Origin: Calliphora vicina
Lineage: Eukaryota; Arthropoda; Insecta; Diptera; Calliphoridae
Reading direction: 5' to 3'
Assembly (NCBI RefSeq): GCF_958450345.1
Contig: NC_088783.1
Coordinates: 98,513,302 to 98,577,301, forward strand
DNA: 64,000 nt
The position numbers were made by a program, and so were the translations under genes. Of the stretch, positions 33,423-44,045 are shown piece after piece; position 1 is the stretch's first letter, and each line of letters opens with the position of its first letter. The notes beneath the pieces are model-generated. The model searched no databases, was not told the origin of the DNA, and saw only the letters and a list, made by a program, of their open reading frames with translations.

Positions 33423-34689
33423 TAGGGTTCCTACAAGGGAAAAATATCACGGGAATTCCCGGGAATATTATTTCGGTAATTTTCGGGAAATGTTTGTCGG
33501 GAATTTCTTCATAAGTTTTCTTCTAAAAGTTAAAATTTTCTGATTCGTTTCGATGGCCAAATTTGTTGCTAATTGAATCATTCTATTATATCCATAGATT
33601 TTATCGGTTCTAGCAACAGATAGTCAGTTGGCAAAGAAGTATTACGGTTGAAATAACCAAATTTTTTCACTCAACTCAAGCCACAGCAGAAAAATTTGGT
33701 TATTAAGAATGAATCTAATTTAAAGTTTATGCTCTTAAAGGAATTAAGATGCCTAACATTACAACTTTTAGGGATATTCAAGGAATATTATTCATATTTA
33801 GAGAAAATAATAAAAATAATAGTTGTTCAAATTTGTTTATCTACAATCAGATATGAAAAATACTACGCATGTTTTATAGATTTAACATGTTTTATAGATT
33901 TAAGCAAGGTCTGTGCAACTCTACAACAATTCAAAAACATAAATAAAAACAGGCATTTTGTTTGTGTAAAACTATACTGAACTTGTCGAAAACAGCTGAC
34001 CAAAATACGAAAACAAACGTACATAATATAATTTTATTTTAAATTACATATTAATTTTTTTTTAATATGTATGTATAACAAATTCAGGAAATATTAACTA
34101 ATAAAAACATGAAAGAGAAGGCTAAAGTAATAATAGCTTTACAAAAACGCGGAGGATATCTGGAGAATGGTGAAGCATCTTTGAGTTGTTCACAAGTGCG
34201 TTCGGCAGCCATAAATCGTTGAGTTGATTTAATAGCCATGGGAGCCTGGTCAATGGAGCACAGTTTTGAGGAGAAAAGTAACGAATAAGCGTTAGAAAAA
34301 CAATGTTAAATGCAAAAATGAAGTCGTAGATGATGAAGATGATTATGAAACGTACAAATATGAACCAATTGTACAAATATCACACACATCTGAAAAAGAA
34401 CTAACACAGCCTACACATTGTCCATTGTAAGAGTGGCTAAAGCCCAGAAAACTTTCTACATATATTAATGAATAAAAACGTGAGGCCGAACGTTATTTAT
34501 GAAAAATATTTGAATGCAGTTTTATTACTTTTCTTAATGTTTTTAATTTGATTTAATAAAACTTTGGAATTTAAAAAGAAAAAAAAAACAATGGCACTCT
34601 AAACTAATTTTGACAAGCACAGTATGAAAACACGAAGTGGCAAAAAATTATCAGCTGAATGAAAGAAGTCCGGGAAATTAGGAACCCTA
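33423..34689. mobile_element. hAT-like element inserted in the - strand retrotransposon
   Basis: TAGGGTTCCTA at the left and its complement at the right, with the exact 8-bp duplication TGCTACAG on both sides (33415-33422, 34690-34697). Subterminal CCCGGGAA/TTCGGGAA words occur near the left end. It splits the reverse transcriptase region, with the frame on either side belonging to the same element. No transposase was recognised in its 1267 bp. Confidence 0.87.
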
Positions 34690-35891
34690 TGCTACAGACA
34701 TGGATTTAACCATATCACTAGTGACTCGATCCAGACCCCCCGCAGAGGCTCGTTTCCTTGAGTCAAGAACTTCAGTGAACTCCTTAAATGATAAAGGTGT
34801 AATATTCATATCCGAAGGCCTAGAAGTAGAGAAAACAAAACGATCCCTAGATGAAACTTGATCCGCTAAATGTGTCAAGAAAGAACCATTAGCATCATCG
34901 TCCAACATCGAGGGTCCATTGGAGTTGTTATCCTTCAAACTATTGACAAACCGCCATGCAGCAGCAGTATTTGATTGATTATGCACTTCCTCTATTCTTT
35001 TTTTGTAATCATCACTTATAGCTTTCCGAGCAGCCCATTTTCAGGCTTCCGAAGCATTTACAGAATCCTCCAGATTCTCCTATGTTGGATACTTAATAGC
35101 CTTACTCATAGCTGCAATACATTTCCTGAAGAGACATGAAAGACCACCATTCCACCAAGCCTTGGGCACAAATTTACCGAACTTGAATGTAGCATTAGAA
35201 ATTTCATTCCTAAGGGAGTTCATGATACAATCCATATCTGGTTCCAGTTGATCGATGAAACCGCAACAGCACCAATTTCAGTAATAATGGGAAAATGATG
35301 GGAACCGCCAGACCACATGGGACAAGTTCGCCATTGGACTGACAGAGAAGATAGTCTAGCAAAGGTCAAATCTAAAACAGTCCCTCTGTCGCTATCTAAA
35401 TGAGAAAAAAAAGTGATGGAACTATCATTCAAACATACAAAATCTGATCGATTGAAAATGTCTCTAAAACAAAATCCTCGGGAAGAGTCCAGTCTGTCAC
35501 CCTAAAGGGAATGACGAGCGTTGAAATCTCCTCCCATTATAACATTGCACATGCCCTCAAGAAAAGACAATAAACGCGACAATTCAGCTGCACAAGTACC
35601 AGTGCATAGACTGGGTGGAAAGTAGATCGATACAAAAGTAAAGTTTGGGTCCAAATTAAGGGTTTTTACAATAATCACATCCATATTGGTTGAAAACCCA
35701 CAACCGCCATAATTAACAGGACGAGTTTTGGAAAAAATATTTTAATTCAAAAGTTTACAGTTGGGATCTGAATCGTCAACTTTAAAAATCTCAGAAAATA
35801 AACAAACATCAACGTTATAATTGTTGATGTAAAACTCAATGGAAGACTTGTTTGATCTTAAACTCTGGACATTGTTCTGCATAATCTTCAT
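34690..35891 (-). pseudogene. ORF2 endonuclease and RT N-terminus
   Basis: The ORF begins at 35891 with MKIMQNNVQSLRSNK, the usual N-terminus of an APE-type endonuclease. It continues with VDVCLFSEIF (E), TFVSIYFPP, NVIMGGDFNARHSL (GDFNARH block) and GSHHFPI near 35290, where the normal SDHFPI has lost its aspartate. The next block, MHNQSNTAAAWRFVNSLKDN (34986 on), leads into RT and reaches SAGGLDRVTSDMV before the hAT-like insertion. A stop near 35742 and several frame changes disrupt it. Confidence 0.75.
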
Positions 35892-35931
35892 TATTAATTA
35901 CAAAGAGAAACCGATGGATCACCAGGTTTAA

Positions 35932-36051
35932 GTAAATCAGAAAAGGCATTATTTATATTAGAAATCATTATTTTTTATTGTTGAAACACTTAATGGTTTC
36001 AACAATAAAAAATAATGATTTCTAATATAAATAATGCCTTTTCTGATTTAC
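35932..36051. repeat. Perfect palindrome, 56-bp arms with 8-bp spacer
   Basis: The arm 35932-35987 (begins GTAAATCAGAAAAGGC, ends TTGTTGAAAC) is the exact reverse complement of 35996-36051; the spacer is ACTTAATG. It lies at the ORF1/ORF2 junction of the - strand retrotransposon. The right arm overlaps the end of ORF1, so one arm looks like a recent inverted copy of the other. Confidence 0.9.
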
Positions 36052-37029
36052 ATGAAGGTGGGAACCACTGCCCTCCTTGGTAATGAAATCCTTAACAAAA
36101 GAGGAGAATTCAGCAATAATTTTCTCAAAATCCGAAACCATAGCTTTATTCTCCCTGTAAATCACCGGCATAGAAGGATCAGTATCGACAGGTTGAAGAG
36201 GTACATAATTAGGTACAGGCCTAGGCCCTTCGCGCCATTTGGGACACAATTTCCTATCTCTGCTAGAATGAGATAGACCTCCACACAAAAGACACTTCTT
36301 AATGCAATTGCCATCACAAATCTCATTAGAACAATTCAAACATCTCTTCTTGGAACGACAACCTTTAGATGGGCGACCAAGGCGATCACAATTGTGGCAT
36401 TGTCTGAGTGGGGGATAGTAAATATTAACTTTAATATGAGAAAAATCCAAAATAATGTGCTCCGGAATGTTGCCTGAGCGAAAACCAATCTTGACAGAGT
36501 ACGTTGGCGTTTTCTTACCACTGTCCTTATCCTTCTTAACAAACCTCTTAGCAGACACAATATCAATGTCAGAAGTTGCAGACTCACATATATAATCTTT
36601 CGACAACTCCAAAGCAATGCCATTATTCACCCCATATGAATAAACAAAGGTATTTGGAATAAACGCCTTCAAACCAATCTGAATCAAATCCTTACCAACA
36701 AATTCATTAGCAGCTGAATCAAACTTAATGAGGTACAAAGTTCTACCTACAGGAGTGATAAGACGAATGCCATTAACTTTTACCTTCATAATCTTCTGAT
36801 ATACAAAAAGAGAATTACGAATCTTCTCATTACCAGGGTCAGCATTAGAGGAATCAACCAAAACTAAGAAATCACCCTCATGATCCCCCGGGTAAAAATT
36901 TTGTCTACAAATTATAGTGTAACCCTGAGATAACCCAGATTGTCCATTGGATACAACCTCAACTTCATTACATACCTCCGGAACTACATTCATTCCAGAG
37001 CACCTTGAAGCCGCCATTTTATATCTCAA
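36022..37029 (-). pseudogene. ORF1 (gag-like) with three zinc knuckles
   Basis: The frame of 335 codons is intact from MAASRCSGMNVVPEVC onward. The middle (FLVLVDSSNADPGNEKIRN to LYLIKFDSAANEFV) looks like an RRM-type fold; the C-terminal half has CHNCDRLGRPSKGC, CLNCSNEICDGNC and CLLCGGLSHSSRDRKLC, three CCHC-type knuckles as in ORF1 proteins of non-LTR elements. An upstream piece (37451-37262, MDDAASPVAHTSSQPDF) was the N-terminal part, now separated by a MITE and a frame change. Confidence 0.8.
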
Positions 37030-37108
37030 AAACAGAGGTACAGTGTCATCTAAATCCGTCAGGGATGAACTGAGATCAGATGGAATTGAATTTTAATGAG
37101 GTTGGTTA

Positions 37109-37261
37109 GACCCCTTTCACACTAGGCAATTTAGTTGCGCAAGTCTCATGCCCAACAACAAAACAGCATGCAAAATTTTCTTCTCCTTAACCCGACATTA
37201 CCTCTGGCATCTACAAACACAAGAGACTTGTGCAACTAAATTGCCTAGTGTGAAAGGGGTC
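37109..37261. mobile_element. 153-bp Harbinger-like MITE in ORF1
   Basis: GACCCCTTTCACACTAGGCA at the left and its complement at the right, with about 37 bp of near-perfect inverted repeat. TTA flanks both ends (37106-37108, 37262-37264), as for PIF/Harbinger-type insertions. Confidence 0.85.
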
Positions 37262-37852
37262 TTACCTTGTTGTTATTGGCCAAAGGTGCCGAGACATCAG
37301 GATTAGAATTTGTCCTCTTCACATTACCACGCGACTTTCTAAAATCAGTAATCAAATTCGATTGAAAGAAATTTTCGAAATCCGGCTGTGATGATGTGTG
37401 AGCAACAGGTGACGCAGCGTCGTCCATCCTCCAGATTTTTTTAACACGCAACTAAGATATTAATAATCACGTAAAAATTCGGAAAATAAACACCAATTCA
37501 AATCGAATTTACAGATCTTTATTATTTTGTAGGAAAATTCCACAGTAAAAAATAGCTGTAAACACTAACACGCTTTATAAAAAAAAAATTTACCGTACTC
37601 CACAAGCGAATAGAGAGAAGTGTAGCTCTCTTACTTGTTTTTACTCAAAATATATCCACAATTTCTTGTATATAAGTTTTTGTCTTCGTAGGAAACCGTT
37701 AACCTATTCGCAGGTATGACCAAACAATTTAATTTTTTTAACGGCAGTTTCAAAACTTCAAATTTTTAAAAATTTTGTTAAACAAATTTTAGAACTTTTT
37801 GATTAAAGAATAATAACAAGAAGTGAAACGCTGTCAAACAAAAATGTATTGG

Positions 37853-38041
37853 CATAGAGAATAGACATAGAGCGGAAACTCTCCTGTCAAAGACCTAACT
37901 CAGTTGTCAGAAACCTAAGTGGTGAGAATGTATTAGTAGAAAAAACTATGTGAAAACAAAAACAACACTCGTATGTGTAATTATTTTGAGTAATTTATTT
38001 GTTTGAGTTTTTTTCTAGTTTCCGCTCTATGTTTCTCTATG
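37853..38041. mobile_element. 189-bp hAT-like MITE
   Basis: CATAGAGAATAGACATAGAG at the left pairs with the complement of CATAGAGAAACATAGAGCGG at the right. The 8 bases TGTATTGG are present exactly on both sides (37845-37852, 38042-38049). Confidence 0.8.
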
Positions 38042-38078
38042 TGTATTGGTATCATTTTATTTATATGTATTTGTCAAA

Positions 38079-38517
38079 CCCTGCAAATAATACAACCAGT
38101 CCATACACGCGTGTAAAATATACCCCATAAGGGATTAGGACTAGGTCCAAAAGTCACCCAAATGTATTGAAAAAACTTGGTCTATTTAACATTACGATGT
38201 CGTAGGGTTGGACCATAAAACCCAGCGGAGTAGTCTTAAAACTACTCTATGAACCTCCCCAGTGGATTAGTTTTGCAATCGTGTTAATACGAAAATATGT
38301 GTAAAACCCAATGGAGTACTCTTAAAACTAGTCCATGGACTTCCACAGTGGATTAGTTTTGCAATCGTATTAACACGAAAATATGTCGTTTAACTACAAG
38401 CTCTTGTTTAACAATGACATAGTGCATGCCTGCATTATATTGGACCATGTTGTAATTAGTCCATTATTATTCCATTTCATCTAAAATGGATCACGTAGTC
38501 CAATATTATTTGCAGGG
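38079..38517. mobile_element. Inverted-repeat element with internal tandem duplication
   Basis: CCCTGCAAATAATA at the left and its complement at the right, the pairing continuing with gaps (CAGTCC / GGACTA). The interior contains an 86-bp direct duplication (about 38217-38302 and 38303-38388; landmark GATTAGTTTTGCAATCGT). The flanking word GAATAATAACAAGAAGTGAA occurs both after the element and about 710 bp upstream (37808), so the surrounding sequence is also duplicated. Confidence 0.65.
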
Positions 38518-38867
38518 AAGAATAATAACAAGAAGTGAAACGACGCTCGTGAAGAAATAAAGAAATGGCAAATCAACCGCATTCAACAAGATTTTTTTTT
38601 AAAAACACGTGCATAGTGTATGTTGTTGTTGCAAAAAAACACGGCGTACACAACCATAACAATAAATGTAAATAAAACATTACAAAAATAAAGGTAACTT
38701 TCAACATTTGCCAACACGACAACATAGGGCAAATTAAATTTTTTTTAAAAGGTAATCAATAGTAAAACACTTCAGGAACCTAATTTAGTATTGGTCAATT
38801 ACGACATTTAACTAATTAATGCTAATTCTATTTCTAACATTTTGTCTCATAAAATCTATAAATCCAT

Positions 38868-39275
38868 CGGTGCCTGAATTTTGAAAACTGGAATCGATAG
38901 CCCTTAATAATAGTTATCGAAAGCAACAACTGTAATTTTCTAAAAATTAAGGGATTGGGTACCTCACAACAAACTCTGAAAATTATCAAAATTGCGTAAA
39001 TTACTTGTTGCGATGTAAAAGCTACAAAACCGGCGGTGCCTGAATTTTGAAAACTGGAATCAATAGCCCTTGATAATAGCTATCGTAATCAGTAACTGTC
39101 ATTTTTGAAAAAATTAACGAAATATGAGGTACCCCATAAGAAATCAAATTTGCGTAAATTTCTTGTTGCGTTATAAAAGCTACAAATCGAGCGGTGCCTC
39201 AATTTTGAAAATTGGAATAAATAGCCCTTAATAATAGCTATCGAACGCAACAACTGTCATTTTCGAAATATTTAT
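38868..39275 (+). repeat. Tandem repeat, three units of about 160 bp
   Basis: Units start with CGGTGCCTGAATTTTGAAAA at 38868, 39034 and (variant) 39192. Each continues with GATAGCCCTTAATAATAG and a run to TTGCGTAAATT. The element at 39282 interrupts or ends the third unit; CAGGACCCTAATTT just right of that element echoes CAGGAACCTAATTT at 38773. Confidence 0.75.
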
Positions 39276-39281
39276 TACAAG

Positions 39282-39790
39282 TAGGGTCTATAGCTGAAAC
39301 AAAAAGTCGACTTTTCGACCTTTCGATTTTTTCCGTTTTTTAAAAAGTCGACTTTTCGACTTTTGGTAGTTTATGAAAAGTCGACTTTTTAGTTAATCGA
39401 CTTTTTTCAACTTTTTACCATTTCTTGTAAAAAATACATGGTTTCTACCAAAGTATAACGTTTCTACATTTATTGATGCGCCTTTTGTAATGTTTAGCAA
39501 TAAAAATGAAATTTATCAAGGCGATAATAGTTAGAATAATGTTGTAAGAATTTTGTGTAGAAAAAAGCTTTATTTTATAAACATTTATTTATTATTTACA
39601 TATATTAGAATACACTACAAAAAATGCAAGTGCAATATTTTTTTTAACAATCTAAAAAGTCGACTTTTATCGACTATTCGACTTTTGAGATAACATAATC
39701 GATTGTTCGATTTTTTTCCGACCAAAAAGTCGATTTCGACATTTTTCAGGAAATAGTCGATTGTTCGAACAATCGACTTATAGAACCCTA
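39282..39790. mobile_element. GTCGACTTTT-rich element, copy A
   Basis: Left end TAGGGTCTATAGCTG; right end complement of TAGGGTTCTATAAGTCGA. The interior consists largely of GTCGACTTTT-type words near both ends around an AT-rich core (ACATTTATTTATTATTTACA). No target duplication is clear, because left and right flanks come from different parts of the local tandem repeat. Related copies lie at 42253 and 43291. Confidence 0.8.
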
Positions 39791-40009
39791 CTCAGGACCC
39801 TAATTTCTTGTTAGTTACTTACGACGTTTAATTAATTAATGAAATATTCAACAATAAAAAAGTCAATATTATACATAGTGTTTTTAACATTTTCAAAGTT
39901 TGTTGTGAGGTAGCCCATATTCCCTTAATATTTATATTATTAGTATGATTTTTCCATATATATCCCACGTGATTCATTTTGTAAATTCGATTTTAACATT
40001 GTAAGGTCA

Positions 40010-41505
40010 AAGTTGTACATAGTCCGGATGATCTCAGACCCATTTCCATACTTCCTGCTTTATCTAAGGTTGTGGAAAATGTTATTAAAGCCCAGATGAA
40101 TGACTTGGTTTCCACTAAAATAAGCGATTCACAATATGCCTATCGATATGGTCTCAATATTACTTCTCTTCTACTTAGTCTTACTGATTCTATTAGGGAG
40201 AATGTCAATAGTGACAGGTTGAGTGTTTTGATTTCTATGGATTTGTCAAAAGCCTTTAAATCTATTGATTTTAATAAGTTGATTTTGAAGCTGAGGGATG
40301 CGTTTGGTTTTGCTAGGTCTGGCTGCCAGCTTATAATGTCGTATCTGGTTGGTTCTAATTTATTTCCACTCCACACGGGTGTCCCACAGGGATCAATTTT
40401 GGATCCTCTCCTTTTTGTGCTTTATGTGAATGACGTTATTCAAACCAATAATTGTAAACCTTTCCTGTTTGCAGATGATGTTTTTCTTTTGTTTAGAGGT
40501 AATAGAGGATTTATTGAAATCTTTGAGAATGATATTAACTCTAATTTGGACCATATTAGACTTTGGATGACAGCTAATTCTTTAAAAGTTAACACAACTA
40601 AGACTAAAGCCATGATGTTTGGTCCTACAAACCGTTTCTATTATAATTTAGATGTGTTCTTAGGTGATGATTTAATACAATTTGTTGAACATCATAAATG
40701 TTTGGGTGTGGTTCTAGACTCTAAACTCTCTTTCAAGTATCATATTGATATATATCGGGTAGGATTTGGGGATCTTTACGTAAGATTTATCGTACTAATC
40801 TATTTTTATCTAAGGAAGTGAGAACAAAATTAGCACACGAGATTCTGATGCCACAGACTATCGGATTGTGCCTTACTAGGTTGAAGCGCTTGATAAATTC
40901 GATATTTAGATTTGCTTTTAATATTCGACGTAGAGAACATGTTTCTGAGTCTGTGAAATGCTTTCTTGGTTGTTCTTTTAGTGAATTTGTAAAATTTCGT
41001 AATTTGCTAAAGTTTTATAAAATTATGAAAGCTGGTAGACCTTCTGTTATACGTGATGCATTTATTTTTTCTCCTCGCAACAGGAATCCTCACTTTGTAT
41101 CCCCTAGAACATTTAGATCTTTTTTCAGTAGGTCTTTTTTTGTCAGGATTACAGGTTATTGGAATAGTCCGCCATTAGAGTTGCCTGTTTTCTCGCACTC
41201 TAATAATGTTTTCAAAGTAAAACTTTTCCAATATTTCTCAGACCCTTCGTGATCTCTTTAATTAATGTTGTTCTTGTTTTCATTATCACTAACTGGACCG
41301 TATTTCATTGTCTCTTTCTTATTAAATCTTGACATACTAATCATTACTTTTTTTTCTAATCACGGCTGGGGAGCCCATTTGATAGTATTGTAACATGAAA
41401 TTTATTAAATATTTAAACCTGTATTTATACTTAGGTTTGTTGTATTACTATGTAATATTATTATGGCCAAATTGGCTTTTTATTACTGAATAAATAAAAA
41501 ATAAA
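40010..41505 (+). mobile_element. Third non-LTR element, 5'-truncated
   Basis: The RT region reads DDLRPISILPALSKVVENVI, then LSVLISMDLSKAFKSIDFNK (motif A), HTGVPQGSILDPLLFVLYVN (motif B), FLFADDVFLLF (motif C, intact FADD), LKVNTTKTKAMMFG and HKCLGVVLDSKLSFKYHID. A frame break near 40815 leads to the C-terminal part (to 41252, RSFFSRSFFVRITGYWNSPP). The 3' tail is AATAAATAAAAAATAAAA. The endonuclease and ORF1 are missing. The sequence belongs to the APE-endonuclease non-LTR group but differs from the other two in this window. Confidence 0.8.
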
Positions 41506-41546
41506 ATTAATAAATCAAGGCGTATTAATCAGGTGAGAGCGTCTCG

Positions 41547-42017
41547 GGGAACAAATCAAGATCCGCGTAACAGTTTATATTTTCATAATTTTTTTCTGTT
41601 AATATTTACATTTTCTGTATTGCCGGCTTTCGGCCGGGTGAAGGGACTTTTAACTCTGGGGTGTATCGAACACCGGCTTCGCTAAAATTACTTTTTCTGT
41701 ATATCAAAATTTTCTGAAGTACTGTCATATAAAATCAAAAAGGAATTTTTGGTTCACAATGTTAATAAACTGTACCATATTATATATCATATTAAAGGTA
41801 TTGTGAAGCACTATTCAATGATACCCATAATGATCAGTTTGTTTTCCAAATATATGAGAAATGTACTATTATATGTATTGACTTTAAATGTATATAACTC
41901 TTAAACTAAAAGAGAGCAGGGAAAAATATTAACGTTTTTGTGCTTCTAATTATGAGAGCTATCAACACCAAAGAAATTATAAAAATGCAAGCTGTTTCGC
42001 TGATCTTGATTTATACC
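41547..42017 (-). mobile_element. Inverted-repeat element, copy 2 (of 9341-9812)
   Basis: This is the reverse-orientation counterpart of 9341-9812: it shares the CACCGGCTTCGCTAAAAT stretch, the GCCGGCTTTCGGCCGG hairpin and both ends. The two copies differ at few positions. The phrase ATCAGCAAAATACAATATTG directly to the right is not shared. Confidence 0.75.
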
Positions 42018-42252
42018 ATCAGCAAAATACAATATTGCTGATTTTGTTTTTGCAGATGTTAATGTTGTTCTGCTGTAACGCCTTGAACAATTTTTATAAA
42101 CAATTTTCAGTTTTTCTTTATTTTTAATTTCAATATTTTGAATGTCAACAACAAACAATAAACAACTTTTTGACACTTTCAAACTCAACATAAATAAACA
42201 AACAATAATCAGCTGTGCTCGTAACTTCACCTTATTGAATACACCTTGTAAT

Positions 42253-43031
42253 TAGGGTTCTATAAGTCGATTGTTCGAACAATCGACTTTTTGCTGAAAA
42301 AGTCGAAATCGACTTTTTGGTCGGAAAAAAATCGAACAATCGATAATGTTATCTCAAAAGTCGAAAAAAGTGGAATAGTCGATAAAAGTCGAAAATAGTC
42401 GATAAAAGTCGAAAAAAGTAGAATAGTCGATAAAAGTCGACTTTTTAGATTGTTAAAAAAATTTTAAATTGCAACATTATACTAAAACTATTGCAATTTG
42501 GTACAATTGCATTTTTTGTAGTGTATGCTAATATAAATAATAAATAAATGTTTATAAATTAAAGCTTTTTTCTACACAACATTCTTCTAACTATTATCGC
42601 CTTGATAAATTTAATTTTTATTGCTAACCAGAATATTTTCGACTTTTTTCAACTTTTTACCATTTCTTGTAAAAAATGGTTTCTAAATTTATTGATGCGC
42701 CTTTTGTAATGTTTAGTAATAAAAATGAAATTTATCAAGGCGATAATAATTAGAAGAATGTTGTAAGAATTTTGTGTAGAAAAATGCTTTATTTTATAAA
42801 GATTTATTTATTATATATTAGCATACACTACAAAAAATGCAAGTGCAATATTTGTTTTAACAATCTAAAAAGTGGACTTTCATCGACTTTTATCGACTAT
42901 TTTCGACTTTTATCGACTATTCGACTTTTGAGATAACATAATCCATTGTTCGACTTTTTTCCGACCAAAAAGTCGATTTCGACTTTTCAGGAAATAGTCG
43001 ATTATTCGAACAATCGACTTATAGAACCCTA
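42253..43031. mobile_element. GTCGACTTTT-rich element, copy B (both arms alike)
   Basis: Both ends read TAGGGTTCTATAAGTCGA followed by TTGTTCGAACAATCGAC (right end TTATTCGAACAA), so unlike copies A and C this copy has two copies of the same end. AAAAGTCGATAAAAGTCG blocks lie on both sides of an AT-rich core that itself contains a partial duplication (about 42590-42860). Target duplication not clear. Confidence 0.8.
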
Positions 43032-43047
43032 GTAAATAAGGGGGTAA

Positions 43048-43251
43048 CCCCCTGTCAATACTTGACAAATATTTATCATAACAATTAATGACGTTTGTTG
43101 TCCAGACAAAGTTGTCTGAGCAAAAGCACTAACAATATTGTCATAACGAAGCAATAATACTAATAAATGGAGACTATACCTAATAATTTTTTATCTTGAC
43201 AACCATTTTGAAGTTTATCATGATAAAAATTTGTCAGGTATAGACAGGGGG
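43048..43251. mobile_element. 204-bp MITE
   Basis: CCCCCTGTCAATACTTGACA at the left pairs with the complement of CCCCCTGTCTATACCTGACA at the right, continuing through AAATWTTTATCAT. Flanks are TAA (43045-43047) and TTA (43252-43254), compatible with a TWA target. It lies between copies B and C of the GTCGACTTTT family. Confidence 0.75.
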
Positions 43252-43290
43252 TTATAATTTGTATTTTCATATGTTTCATAACCGGTGCAA

Positions 43291-43954
43291 TAGGGTTCTA
43301 TAAGTCGATTGTTCGAACAATCGACTATTTCCTGAAAAAAGTCGAAATCGACTTTTTGGTCGGAAAAAAGTCGATCAATCGATTATGTTATCTCAAAATT
43401 CGAAAAAAGTCGAATAGTCGATAAAAGTCGAAAATAGTCGATAAAAGTCGAAAAAAGTCGAATAGTCGATAAAAGTCGACTTTTTAGAATGTTAAAAAAA
43501 AATATTTAATAACAACATTATACTAAAACTATTACAATTTGGTACACTTGCATTTTTTGTAGTGTATTCTAATATAAATAATAAATAAATGTTTATAAAT
43601 TAAAGCTTTTTTTATCGCCTTGATAAATTTAATTTTTATTGCTAAACATTATAAAAGGCGCATCAATAAATGTAGAAACTATGTATTTGTTACAAGAAAT
43701 GGTAAAAAGTTGAAAATAGTCGGAAAATCGAAAATAGTCTAAAAAAGTCGGAAAGTCGAAAATAGTCGAAAAAAAGTCGATTTAACTAAAAAGTCGAAAG
43801 TTTGTAAAGTCGACTTTTATGAATTACCAAAAGTTCGAAAAGTCGACTTTTTAAAAAACGAAAAAAGTCGAAAGATCGAAAAGTCGACTTTGTAAAAAAC
43901 GGAAAAAGTCGAAAGGTCGAAAAGTCGACTTTTTGTTACAGCTATAGAACCCTA
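43291..43954. mobile_element. GTCGACTTTT-rich element, copy C, just upstream of HEATR6
   Basis: Left end TAGGGTTCTATAAGTCGA, right end complement of TAGGGTTCTATAGCTGTAAC. The flanks CGGTGCAA (43283-43290) and CGGTGCAT (43955-43962) agree in 7 of 8 bases, supporting a hAT-type 8-bp target duplication for the family. Subterminal arrays of AAAGTCGATAAAAGTCG and AAAGTCGAC words occupy most of both arms. It ends 91 bp before the HEATR6 start codon. Confidence 0.85.
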
Positions 43955-44045
43955 CGGTGCATATGTATCACTTAACTTTTATTCATATGTGCATTCATTT
44001 CGCCACAAATATGATTTCAAAATCACTAGATTGGCAACACTGATA

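Larger units (their letters stand above)
32401..37451 (-). mobile_element. Second non-LTR retrotransposon, interrupted, opposite strand
   Basis: On the - strand, ORF1 (about 37410-36022), endonuclease (35891-about 35220) and reverse transcriptase (34986-32401, split) are in order. It is interrupted by a hAT-like element at 33423-34689, by a small MITE at 37109-37261 and by a perfect palindrome at 35932-36051. Its 3' part ends at the junction with the jockey-like element near 32400. No RNase H was seen. Clade not assigned beyond the APE-endonuclease group. Confidence 0.8.
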
